A DNA stretch of 5,830 bases from Candidatus Egaibacter danicus (GTDB lineage: Bacteria > Pseudomonadota > Gammaproteobacteria > Burkholderiales > Burkholderiaceae), in NCBI GenBank assembly GCA_011391115.1, contig JAABRC010000135.1, positions 1-5,830 of the forward strand. The letters are read 5' to 3'. Of the stretch, positions 1-5,830 are shown piece by piece (the first letter of the stretch is position 1; each line of letters starts with the position of its first letter). Below the pieces are notes generated by a model. The model was not told where the DNA came from, did no database searches, and saw nothing but the letters and a program-made list of their open reading frames with translations. A program made the position numbers and the translations under genes.

Positions 1-36
1 ATGGAAGCTCTGTCCTGCAGACTCCGCAGGATGCTA
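1..36. other. Left-edge noncoding stretch with a small inverted repeat
   Basis: No gene can be assigned here. A 6-bp inverted repeat is visible: TCCTGC at 13-18 and GCAGGA at 26-31 around a 7-base loop. No T-run follows it on either strand, so it is not a convincing intrinsic terminator. Short open frames run in from the left edge on the plus strand and stop between 43 and 95. One could be the last codons of a gene outside the window, but nothing in the translations is recognisable. Confidence 0.3.
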
Positions 37-97
37 CATATTTAGTAGCTACTTACGCATATCCAACAAGGGCTACAGGCAAATTTAGCTTATGAAA
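37..97. repeat. Putative dispersed intergenic (REP-like) repeat of Comamonadaceae type
   Basis: This short AT-richer segment lies just after the stop codon of the DUF2817 gene. It contains a perfect 10-bp palindrome, AGTAGCTACT, at 44-53. GTAGC at 45-49 can also pair with GCTAC at 72-76, or with GCTAC at 33-37. The order of blocks (TAGCTACTTACGC, then AAGGGCTACAGGC, then an ATTT-rich end) resembles, from memory, an intergenic repeat of the form TAGCTGCTTGCGC...AAG-GCTACAGGC found in many copies in Acidovorax, Polaromonas and Rhodoferax genomes. Only one copy is present here, so repetitiveness cannot be shown from this window. Such elements usually sit at gene ends, as this one does, and may form mRNA 3'-end structures. 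The boundaries are approximate. Confidence 0.45.
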
Positions 98-1195
98 TCA
101 GGACTTTAAGCCTTCCACGGCCTGAAACAGGGATTGCCGTGCCTGACTGATGATTTGCCCCTTCCATGCATCTGTGTCGGTATAAAACGCATCCAGCAAA
201 CCCTGTTTGATGCTGCGGGCCAGATCGGCAGGTGCCTGCGGATGGTTGTGCAGCCAATGTTCGGCCCGCAAAGCATCCAGCATGTCGGCAATGGGCAGCG
301 TGCCGAACTCCAGCGCTATGCCGGTGTATTCCGCCTGCGGGCATTCATCGTACAGCGCGCTCCACATCAGCCCGGTCAGCCTGGCGGAGGTGGACGATCC
401 GTCATAGAACGACGTGATGGGTGTGCTTCCACCGCCGTCCCACCAGGCTCTTGCACGCACAAGAGCCTGCGGGTCATCCTTGCAGGCAAAGATGCGTTCG
501 CCCAGGCCGCTTGGCCCCAGTCCCGTGTGAAGGTCGATCCACCCGATACGGCTTGCCCTTGTTCCGAATTGACGCAATACCTGCCGAAAAATGGTGTTGC
601 TCCAGGTTGGTGCAACACCGCCATAGAACATGCCAGCGGCAAATTCGTGCTGACCCTGCGTTACCGCTGCCTGATAGGCCCGCGCACCGTGGTCGTCCAC
701 GTAACGCTGGATAGCCGCCCTGTTATCAGGCCCGGGAGGCCAGATGTCTGGCAGCAGCCGGGCGTGCAGTTCGCGGTAAGCCTCGTTGACAGGCAACGCC
801 TGGGTGAAATCATGGAAATTGCGGTTCAGGTCCACATTTTCCTGGGTTGTCCGGCGGATATGCGAAAACCCATAGGGGTTGAGCGCGTGGACATACAGAA
901 CAGCCACATCATGTTGATTCGCCTTGTCCAGCCACTCGGTGTCATGCAACGCAAATACCTGCACGCCGCTGCCGCAATAACCTTCGACACCATGGCAAGC
1001 GCTGGAAACGATCAGCAGCTTGTCGGCATCCGACCGGCCAGCCAGTGCCACATCCATCGCCAGTGTCTCGCCGTCCCGGCCTCGTATGGGATGGTCGAAC
1101 GAAGTGATGGCCAGCCCGGAAGTCGCTGCAGCCTCCAGAAATTTGACACGCGCCTTCGCATAACTGACGGAGAACGCGTCAACAACGGCAATCAT
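98..1195 (-). CDS. DUF2817 family protein, M14 zinc carboxypeptidase-like hydrolase
   Basis: This 365-residue protein carries the motif set of zinc carboxypeptidases. HGVE (H68, E71) matches the HxxE zinc pair and DLHTG (H223) the third zinc histidine. DLNRNF at 122-127 matches the M14 substrate-binding Asn-Arg pair, the RR at 114-115 may supply the other substrate arginine, and EFGT (E296) fits the catalytic glutamate position. The pattern ACHGVEGYCGS, then ALNPYGF, then IDLHTGLG is typical of DUF2817. No signal peptide or membrane segment is seen, so the protein is probably cytoplasmic. The substrate is unknown; peptide or amide hydrolysis is inferred. I chose the ATG at 1195 because it overlaps the stop of the upstream amidohydrolase as ATGA, the usual arrangement for coupled translation. 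An in-frame ATG at 1228 would add 11 residues, but its only GAGG lies one base from the codon. The gene is last in its two-gene operon and its stop abuts the repeat-like element. Confidence 0.88.
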   Translation of the reverse strand: MIAVVDAFSVSYAKARVKFLEAAATSGLAITSFDHPIRGRDGETLAMDVALAGRSDADKLLIVSSACHGVEGYCGSGVQVFALHDTEWLDKANQHDVAVLYVHALNPYGFSHIRRTTQENVDLNRNFHDFTQALPVNEAYRELHARLLPDIWPPGPDNRAAIQRYVDDHGARAYQAAVTQGQHEFAAGMFYGGVAPTWSNTIFRQVLRQFGTRASRIGWIDLHTGLGPSGLGERIFACKDDPQALVRARAWWDGGGSTPITSFYDGSSTSARLTGLMWSALYDECPQAEYTGIALEFGTLPIADMLDALRAEHWLHNHPQAPADLARSIKQGLLDAFYTDTDAWKGQIISQARQSLFQAVEGLKS

Positions 1196-2400
1196 GCGGC
1201 AGCGCCTGGAGAAGCCGGGTTCAGCCATGCCTCAGCCAGCCGCACCCAATAGGTAGCGCCCAAAGGTATCAGGTCGTCGTTGAAGTCATAACTGGGGTTG
1301 TGCAACATACACGGGCCACCTCCATGACCCATTTCGCGGTGGCTACCGTCGCCATTGGCAATAAAGCAATAAGCGCCTGGCTTGGCCTGCAGCATGTAGG
1401 CAAAGTCTTCGGCACCCATGGTGGGTTCCTGCGGCGTAACGTTGTCGGCGCCCACGATGTCAGCCATCACTTTCGCAGCAAACGCTGTCTCTCTTGCAGA
1501 GTTGATGGTGGGTGGATAGTTTCGGACAAATTCAAACTCGCAGATTGCGCCGAAAGCCGCACACGTGTGTTCCGAGATTTCCTGCATGCGTCGCTCAATC
1601 ATGTCCAGCACTTCAATGGAGAAGGTGCGCACGGTACCCTGAAGCTCGCAACTATCCGGGATGACATTGGTGGCTTCTCCGGCGTGAATCATCGTGACCG
1701 AGATCACGCCTGCATCCACCGGCTTCTTGTTTCGGGTGATGATGGTCTGAAAGGACTGCACGAGCTGGCAGGCGATGGGCACCGGGTCGAGCCCGTTGTG
1801 CGGCAGGGCTGCGTGCCCGCCTTTGCCGCGAATCGTGATCTTGAATTCATTGCTGGAGGCCATCACCGGCCCGGCACTCACGCTGAATCGACCTACCCGA
1901 TCACCCGGCCAGTTGTGCATGCCAAACACCGCATCCATCGGAAACTTGTCGAATAACCCTTCCTTGATCATTTCCCGGGCGCCACCGCCACCCTCTTCCG
2001 CGGGCTGGAATATCAGATAGACCGTACCATCAAAATTCCGGTTTTTTGAAAAATGCTGGGCAGCCGCCAGCAACATGGCGGTGTGGCCATCATGCCCGCA
2101 GGCGTGCATCTTGCCGGCATGCGTGCTGGCATGGTCAAACGTATTGAATTCCTGCATGGGCAGCGCGTCCATATCAGCACGCAGGCCAATGGCCCGGCTG
2201 CTGGTGCCGTTTTTGACGATGCCGACCACGCCTGTGGTTCCCAGCCCGCGATGGATGGGAATGCCCCATTCGGTCAGTTTGTTGGCCACCAGATCGGCGG
2301 TACGCACCTCCTGAAAGCAGAGCTCGGGGTGTGCATGGATGTCGCGTCGCAAACTGGCGATGCCCGCCGCCTGGGTGACGATGGAATCAAGAATGTTCAT
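1192..2400 (-). CDS. M20D family amidohydrolase (hippurate hydrolase / N-acyl amino acid hydrolase type)
   Basis: This 402-residue metallohydrolase belongs to the M20 peptidase family, subfamily D, which cleaves N-acyl amino acids such as hippurate. It opens with the family pattern LRRDIHAHPEL. The dinuclear metal site is readable: C101 and H103 in HACGHDGH, the Glu pair 135-136 in QPAEEGGGG, H162 in GMHNWPG, and H367 in CMLHNPSYDFND. H196 in GKGGHAALP lies in the dimerisation (lid) domain, at roughly 180-290. The length is normal for the family and there is no signal peptide, so it is likely cytoplasmic. The start at 2400 is fixed by AGGAGG four bases upstream and by the homologous N-terminus; the frame stays open to 2517, but that extension is arginine-rich, unlike the family, and crosses the divergent spacer. 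The stop overlaps the next gene's start (ATGA). The exact substrate cannot be told from sequence; hippurate, other N-acyl amino acids or indole-3-acetyl conjugates are family possibilities. I give no gene symbol for that reason. Confidence 0.93.
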   Translation of the reverse strand: MNILDSIVTQAAGIASLRRDIHAHPELCFQEVRTADLVANKLTEWGIPIHRGLGTTGVVGIVKNGTSSRAIGLRADMDALPMQEFNTFDHASTHAGKMHACGHDGHTAMLLAAAQHFSKNRNFDGTVYLIFQPAEEGGGGAREMIKEGLFDKFPMDAVFGMHNWPGDRVGRFSVSAGPVMASSNEFKITIRGKGGHAALPHNGLDPVPIACQLVQSFQTIITRNKKPVDAGVISVTMIHAGEATNVIPDSCELQGTVRTFSIEVLDMIERRMQEISEHTCAAFGAICEFEFVRNYPPTINSARETAFAAKVMADIVGADNVTPQEPTMGAEDFAYMLQAKPGAYCFIANGDGSHREMGHGGGPCMLHNPSYDFNDDLIPLGATYWVRLAEAWLNPASPGAAA

Positions 2401-2483
2401 GGATCCTCCTGTTTCTCGCAGTCTAGCGTCTGACGCACCGCACCGCACCGCTTCGTCCCGGCATTTTGCCGGACAATATCGCC
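2401..2483. promoter_or_regulatory. Divergent intergenic spacer with tandem repeat, palindrome and hairpin
   Basis: These 83 bases separate the amidohydrolase operon (leftward) from the oxidoreductase gene (rightward), so promoters for one or both should lie in or near it. Three structures are visible: an 11-base palindrome GCGTC-T-GACGC at 2426-2436; a 5-base unit CGCAC repeated about 3.6 times at 2434-2451; and an inverted repeat CCGGCA/TGCCGG at 2458-2472 with a TTT loop, extendable by two pairs past a bulged C. The palindrome could be a regulator site, but no known operator is recognised. I found no convincing sigma-70 -35/-10 pair on either strand; the best minus-strand -10 candidate, TAGACT, lacks a -35 partner. 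Confidence 0.45.
2405..2410 (-). promoter_or_regulatory. Strong ribosome binding site of the M20D amidohydrolase gene
   Basis: On the minus strand AGGAGG stands four bases before the ATG at 2400. It is a perfect anti-16S match and decides the start against the longer open frame reaching 2517. Confidence 0.8.
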
Positions 2484-4571
2484 ATGAATACAGCGACGGA
2501 GAAACCGGGGTCATCAACCATCGTTATCGGCGCATGCCCACATGACTGCCCGGATACCTGTTCACTCGCCACGACAGTGGAAAACGGCGTTGCTGTCAGG
2601 GTGAATGGCAACGCAGCGCATCCTCATACTGCGGGCGTGCTGTGTACCAAGGTATCCAGATATGCAGAGCGCACTTACCACCCTGAGCGGTTGCTGCACC
2701 CCCTGAAACGCACAGGCCCCAAAGGCTCAGGGCAGTTTGAACGGGTGAGTTGGGAGGAGGCGCTGCAGGATATCGCCACACGACTTCGGGAAATTGCATC
2801 ACGCCACCCCGGCTCGGCGCAGGCCATCCTGCCTTATAGCTACGCCGGCACCATGGGTCTGGTGCAGGGCGAAAGTATGGCCACCCGGTTTTTCAACCGG
2901 CTGGGTGCCTCTTTGCTGGAACGGACTATTTGCGCGTCAGCAGGAGGTGAAGGGTTGACCCACACGCTGGGTGGCAAGGTCGGGATGCGGGTGGAGTTTT
3001 TCGCTGAATCCAAACTGATCCTGATCTGGGGCAGCAACGCCATCGCCAGCAGTGTCCATTTCTGGCGGCATGCGCAGGCAGCCAAGCGTAACGGCGCCAA
3101 ACTGATCTGTATTGATCCACGTCGCAGCGAGACGGCCGACAAGTGTCACGAGCACATTGCACTCCTGCCCGGCACTGATGCCGCGCTGGCACTGGCCATG
3201 ATGCACGAGTTGGTGCAGCATGACTGGCTGGATCAAGACTATCTGGACCAACATACGCTGGGCTGGAATCTGCTGCGAGAGCGCGCCCTGCAGTGGGACC
3301 CCGAACGAGCGGCGGCGGTTTGCGGCATCTCAGCGGGGCAGATCCGCTCCCTCGCCAAAGATTACGGCACCTGCGCCATGCAGGGTGAGCCCGTTGCCAT
3401 CCGGATGAACTACGGCATGCAGCGGGTCCACGGGGGTGGCAATGCGGTTCGCGCGATTGCCTGCCTGCCCGCACTAGTCGGCGCCTGGCGTCACCGCGCG
3501 GGAGGAGTCTTGCTGTCGAGTTCAGGCATGTTCCCTGTCGATCGCGAAGCACTGCAACGCCCTGACTTGCTGGCTGGACCGACGCCACGCACCATCAATA
3601 TGGTCACGATCGGCGATGACCTGCTGCGTCCGGCATCCACGTCTTTTGGGCCGGCAATTGAAGCGTTGATTGTGTACAACAGCAATCCTGTCGCTGTCGC
3701 ACCAGAGTCCGCCAAGGTGGTTCAAGGTTTCTCAAGAAGCGATTTGTTCACCGTGGTGCTGGAACACTTCCAGACAGACACCGCAGACTACGCAGACTAT
3801 GTGCTCCCAGCCACGACCCAGCTGGAGCACTGGGATGTGCACCTGAGCTACGGGCATACGGATGTGCTTCTTAACCGGCCGGCTATTGGCCCTCTGGGTG
3901 AAGCGAAGCCCAACACAGAGATCTTCCGGGAGCTTGCGCATCACATGAATTTCAATGAGGCTTGTTTCGACGAGGATGACCTAAGCCTTTGCCGCGCAGC
4001 CTACGGGGATGAAGTAGATTTTGAGACTCTTCTGGGACAAGGATTTGCATCCCTCAATGCATCAGAGGCACCATTTGCTCAAGGCGACTTTCCGACCCCG
4101 TCCGGGAAATGCGAGTTCTTCAGCGCACGCTTGTCTTCTCAAGGGCAGGACGGCTTGCCAGACTACGTTCCGAATCACGAGGCCTTTGGTACCTCCATCC
4201 GGTTTCCTTTGGCGATGATTTCGCCTCCCGCACGCAACTTCCTGAACTCCACATTTGTAAACGTCGCCAGTCTGCGTGACATTGAAGGCGAGCCGTTGCT
4301 GGAAATTCACGCAGATGACGCGCAAGCCAGGGGAATCCAGTCAGGTTCAATCGTCAGGGTTTACAACGAAAGGGGCGACTACCGCTGTCGAGTTCAGATA
4401 TCCAGGTGTGCTCGCCCCGGGGTGGTCAACGGACTGGGCATCTGGTGGCGGAAATTAGGTCTGGATGGCAAAAATCTGAATGAAGTGACCAGCCAGCATC
4501 TGACAGATATGGGGCATGGCCCGACGTTTTACGACTGTCTGGTTGAGGTTGAAGCCCTGTCAAAAGGCTGA
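2484..4571 (+). CDS. Molybdopterin-dependent oxidoreductase, DMSO reductase superfamily, with N-terminal [4Fe-4S] motif
   Basis: This 695-residue enzyme has the layout of the bis-MGD molybdenum/tungsten oxidoreductases (COG0243 type). The N-terminus has C18, C22, C26 and C54 (CX3CX3CX27C), the [4Fe-4S] motif seen in formate dehydrogenases, assimilatory nitrate reductases and relatives. Cofactor-binding landmarks follow: IWGSN near 182, IDPRRSETA near 211, LLPGTDAALALAM near 227-239, YNSNP near 398 and ADYVLPATTQLE near 436. The C-terminal dinucleotide-binding domain spans about 574-690. There is no twin-arginine signal, so it should be cytoplasmic. No iron-sulfur or membrane partner subunit is adjacent, and the electron partner and substrate are unknown. 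The Mo-ligand region reads CASAGGEG (from C150), with no obvious Cys, Sec or Ser at the usual position. I chose the ATG at 2484; the frame also has TTG at 2466, inside a hairpin loop. Neither has a good ribosome binding site. The gene ends 21 bases before a strong terminator. Automated labels such as formate dehydrogenase or nitrate reductase would be unsafe. Confidence 0.92.
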   Translation: MNTATEKPGSSTIVIGACPHDCPDTCSLATTVENGVAVRVNGNAAHPHTAGVLCTKVSRYAERTYHPERLLHPLKRTGPKGSGQFERVSWEEALQDIATRLREIASRHPGSAQAILPYSYAGTMGLVQGESMATRFFNRLGASLLERTICASAGGEGLTHTLGGKVGMRVEFFAESKLILIWGSNAIASSVHFWRHAQAAKRNGAKLICIDPRRSETADKCHEHIALLPGTDAALALAMMHELVQHDWLDQDYLDQHTLGWNLLRERALQWDPERAAAVCGISAGQIRSLAKDYGTCAMQGEPVAIRMNYGMQRVHGGGNAVRAIACLPALVGAWRHRAGGVLLSSSGMFPVDREALQRPDLLAGPTPRTINMVTIGDDLLRPASTSFGPAIEALIVYNSNPVAVAPESAKVVQGFSRSDLFTVVLEHFQTDTADYADYVLPATTQLEHWDVHLSYGHTDVLLNRPAIGPLGEAKPNTEIFRELAHHMNFNEACFDEDDLSLCRAAYGDEVDFETLLGQGFASLNASEAPFAQGDFPTPSGKCEFFSARLSSQGQDGLPDYVPNHEAFGTSIRFPLAMISPPARNFLNSTFVNVASLRDIEGEPLLEIHADDAQARGIQSGSIVRVYNERGDYRCRVQISRCARPGVVNGLGIWWRKLGLDGKNLNEVTSQHLTDMGHGPTFYDCLVEVEALSKG

Positions 4572-4592
4572 GATCTGCCAGAAGTAACCAAA

Positions 4593-4627
4593 AACAGAAA
4601 CGCCCACAAAAAGTGGGCGTTTCTGTT
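4593..4627. terminator. Bidirectional intrinsic terminator between convergent units
   Basis: A perfect 15-bp inverted repeat, AACAGAAACGCCCAC (4593-4607) and its complement (4613-4627), encloses an AAAAA loop. The GC-rich core is flanked by A-rich and T-rich arms, so each strand reads a GC stem followed by a U-rich tract: TTTCTGTT on the plus strand, TTTCTGTTTTTGG on the minus strand. It lies 21 bases after the oxidoreductase stop and 19 bases past the tRNA 3' end, so it can end both transcripts. Confidence 0.88.
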
Positions 4628-4628
4628 A

Positions 4629-4646
4629 GCGGAAACCGCAATTTTT

Positions 4647-4647
<1 letters not shown>
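4629..4647 (+). terminator. Possible second plus-strand terminator (short stem plus T6)
   Basis: GCGG-AAA-CCGC at 4629-4639 forms a four-pair all-GC hairpin, followed after AA by six T residues at 4642-4647. It would back up the stronger hairpin just upstream for transcription coming from the oxidoreductase gene. The stem is very short, so this is tentative. The T-run reaches the CCA end of the opposite-strand tRNA. Confidence 0.3.
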
Positions 4648-4723
<76 letters not shown>

Positions 4724-4770
4724 GTAATCTATAAGTATACTCTATTCAGCCTTCCCTGCGTCAGCAGCAG
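4724..4770 (-). promoter_or_regulatory. Possible promoter in front of tRNA-fMet
   Basis: On the minus strand TATACT, five of six matches to the -10 consensus, ends 10 bases before the mature tRNA 5' end. The best -35 candidate is CTGACG, within the last codons of rplQ, at a long 19-base spacing. The -10 is good and the -35 is weak, so a dedicated tRNA promoter is plausible but not certain. The extent given is approximate. Confidence 0.35.
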
Positions 4771-5143
4771 GGGTCTCAATGATCTCAGGGCGATCAACCA
4801 GTTCCACCAAAGCCATCGGTGCATTGTCGCCAACACGGAAGCCCATTTTCAGGATACGTGTGTAGCCACCTGGGCGCGCCTTGAAGCGCGGACCCAGATC
4901 GTTGAAAAGCTTGGTCACGCTGTCGCGATCGCGCAAACGATCAAATGCCAAGCGACGGTTGGCGACAGTGGCTTCTTTTGACAAGGTGATCATCGGCTCG
5001 ATGACGCGGCGCAATTCCTTGGCCTTGGGTACCGTGGTCTTGATGACTTCATGCTCAATGAGTGAATTCATCATGTTGCGCAGCATCGCAAGGCGGTGCT
5101 CGCTGGTGCGATTGAGTTTACGTAGTCCGTGTCCGTGACGCAT
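4742..5143 (-). CDS. rplQ: 50S ribosomal protein L17
   Basis: A 133-residue large-subunit ribosomal protein. The N-terminus [17 protein letters not shown] and the blocks [34 protein letters not shown] and [14 protein letters not shown] are diagnostic for L17. L17 binds 23S rRNA near the exit-tunnel region. The conserved core ends near residue 118; a short alanine-rich tail ([11 protein letters not shown]) follows, as often in betaproteobacteria. The ATG at 5143 is preceded by AAGGA eight bases upstream. The gene follows rpoA after 83 bases in the classical alpha-operon order and is followed closely by tRNA-fMet. The sequence looks closest to Comamonadaceae L17, judged from memory. Confidence 0.98.
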   Translation of the reverse strand: MRHGHGLRKLNRTSEHRLAMLRNMMNSLIEHEVIKTTVPKAKELRRVIEPMITLSKEATVANRRLAFDRLRDRDSVTKLFNDLGPRFKARPGGYTRILKMGFRVGDNAPMALVELVDRPEIIETPAADAGKAE

Positions 5144-5226
5144 GGTGCTTATCCTTAATTTATGTATAAGGCAGCCGTATCAGGTACTGCCTTTGGCACT
5201 GTGCCCGTTTTCCAGGCAACTTCTAT
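5144..5226 (-). other. rpoA-rplQ intercistronic spacer with inverted repeats
   Basis: The 83-base gap inside the alpha operon holds two small dyads: AAGGCAG (5168-5174) with CTGCCTT (5187-5193) around a 12-base loop, and GGCACTGTGCC at 5195-5205. Neither is followed by a T-run, so neither looks like a terminator. They may affect mRNA processing or stability between rpoA and rplQ. The rplQ ribosome binding site lies at the left end of the spacer. Confidence 0.4.
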
Positions 5227-5830
5227 TTAGCGCTTTTCGAGAGCCGCGGGCGGCCAACTCTCCAGTTTCATCCCCAAGGTCAGGCCGCGGGAGGCAAGCA
5301 CTTCCTTGATTTCATTCAGTGATTTACGTCCAAGGTTGGGAGTCTTCAACAACTCGTTTTCCGTGCGCTGAATCAGGTCACCGATGTAATAAATATTCTC
5401 GGCCTTCAGGCAGTTGGCAGAACGAACCGTCAACTCCAGTTCATCCACTGGCCGCAGCAAGATTGGATCAAACTGCGCGCTACCGCGTGGGGCTGGAGAG
5501 TCAAACGCAGCCAGTTCGCTGCCCTCAAGCTGTGCGAACACAGCCAGCTGCTCTACCAAAATCTTGGCCGATGCACGAACGGCGTCTTCTGCTGTGATAG
5601 CACCGTTGGTCTCAATCTCAACAACCAGCTTGTCAAGGTCGGTCCGCTGCTCAACACGGGCACTCTCGACTGTGTAGCTCACACGTTTAACCGGGGAAAA
5701 GGATGCATCCAGCACGATGCGGCCAATGGATTTGTTGGGCTCGTCACCATGGCGGCGAATCGTGCCAGGAACATAACCACGACCTTTTTCAACCTTGATT
5801 TGCATGTCCAGCTTGCCACCATGGGACAGG
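5227..5830 (-). CDS. rpoA: DNA-directed RNA polymerase subunit alpha (partial, 5' part beyond the window)
   Basis: The last 200 residues of the alpha subunit, which dimerises to nucleate RNA polymerase assembly and contacts promoter UP elements and activators. The frame is open to the window edge: SHGGKLD runs straight into [14 protein letters not shown], so the Met at 5805 is internal, not the start. [18 protein letters not shown] belongs to the N-terminal assembly domain. A linker of about 25 residues follows, then [27 protein letters not shown], the start of the C-terminal domain. The arginine matching E. coli R265, the key UP-element DNA contact, is at 5422-5424. [14 protein letters not shown] supplies the second DNA-binding segment, with Arg in place of one of the two E. 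coli lysines. The full protein should be roughly 325-330 residues, so about 130 are missing. It leads into rplQ on the same strand, as in the conserved ribosomal alpha operon. Confidence 0.98.
   Translation of the reverse strand, partial: LSHGGKLDMQIKVEKGRGYVPGTIRRHGDEPNKSIGRIVLDASFSPVKRVSYTVESARVEQRTDLDKLVVEIETNGAITAEDAVRASAKILVEQLAVFAQLEGSELAAFDSPAPRGSAQFDPILLRPVDELELTVRSANCLKAENIYYIGDLIQRTENELLKTPNLGRKSLNEIKEVLASRGLTLGMKLESWPPAALEKR

Noticed and set aside
44..53. Palindrome AGTAGCTACT as a phage or integron attachment site
   Set aside because: There is no integrase, no second copy and no tRNA end nearby; it is better explained as part of the dispersed intergenic repeat.
1..95. Short plus-strand reading frames entering from the left edge
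   Set aside because: Their stops fall within the repeat-like element and the translated residues match nothing recognisable; they cannot be distinguished from noncoding DNA.
134..1252. Long plus-strand open frame of 372 codons opposite the DUF2817 gene
   Set aside because: It is antisense to a gene with clear M14-type motifs, its translation resembles no known family, and long antisense frames are common opposite GC-rich genes.
1300..1956. Plus-strand open frame of 218 codons opposite the M20D gene
   Set aside because: It mirrors a strongly conserved metallohydrolase on the other strand and shows no recognisable domain.
2434..2451. CGCAC repeats as a CRISPR array or iteron origin
   Set aside because: The unit is only five bases with fewer than four copies and no spacers, cas genes or replication protein nearby.
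2401..2517. 39-residue N-terminal extension of the amidohydrolase
   Set aside because: The perfect AGGAGG before the ATG at 2400 and the family-typical N-terminus fix the start; the extension also crosses the divergent spacer and the oxidoreductase start.
2926..3588. Minus-strand open frame of 220 codons inside the oxidoreductase gene
   Set aside because: It is arginine/proline-rich nonsense typical of an antisense frame, and the plus strand holds conserved cofactor-binding motifs throughout this interval.

Overview
The window looks like chromosomal DNA from a betaproteobacterium of the order Burkholderiales, most likely close to Comamonadaceae. This rests on the RpoA and L17 protein sequences, on the rpoA-rplQ gene order, and on an intergenic element at the left edge that resembles (from memory, not searched) a repeat common in Comamonadaceae. 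No plasmid, phage, transposase, integrase or CRISPR signature is visible.

Layout from left to right. Positions 1-97 are noncoding as far as can be judged and contain a repeat-like element at about 37-97. Next come two metallohydrolase genes on the minus strand. The upstream one (1192-2400) is an M20D-type amidohydrolase of the hippurate hydrolase/aminoacylase kind, with a strong AGGAGG ribosome binding site. The downstream one (98-1195) is a DUF2817 protein with M14-carboxypeptidase-like zinc motifs. They overlap by an ATGA stop/start, so they are almost certainly co-transcribed and translationally coupled. An 83-base divergent spacer (2401-2483) holding a short tandem repeat, an 11-base palindrome and a hairpin separates them from a plus-strand gene (2484-4571). 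That gene encodes a cytoplasmic, single-subunit molybdopterin oxidoreductase of the DMSO reductase superfamily with an N-terminal [4Fe-4S] motif.

The right third is core information-processing DNA on the minus strand: the 3' part of rpoA (cut by the window end), rplQ, and an initiator tRNA-Met directly after rplQ. The oxidoreductase gene and this rpoA-rplQ-tRNA unit converge on a perfect 15-bp hairpin at 4593-4627 that can serve as a terminator in both directions.

Functionally, rpoA, rplQ and the initiator tRNA serve transcription and translation. The two hydrolases probably act on related amide or peptide-like substrates, but the substrate cannot be read from sequence. The divergent oxidoreductase may belong to the same accessory metabolic island or simply be a neighbour. 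I see no clear new system; the points most worth checking are the unassigned Mo-ligand position in the oxidoreductase, the coupled hydrolase pair with its divergent spacer, the repeat at the left edge, and the initiator tRNA behind rplQ.
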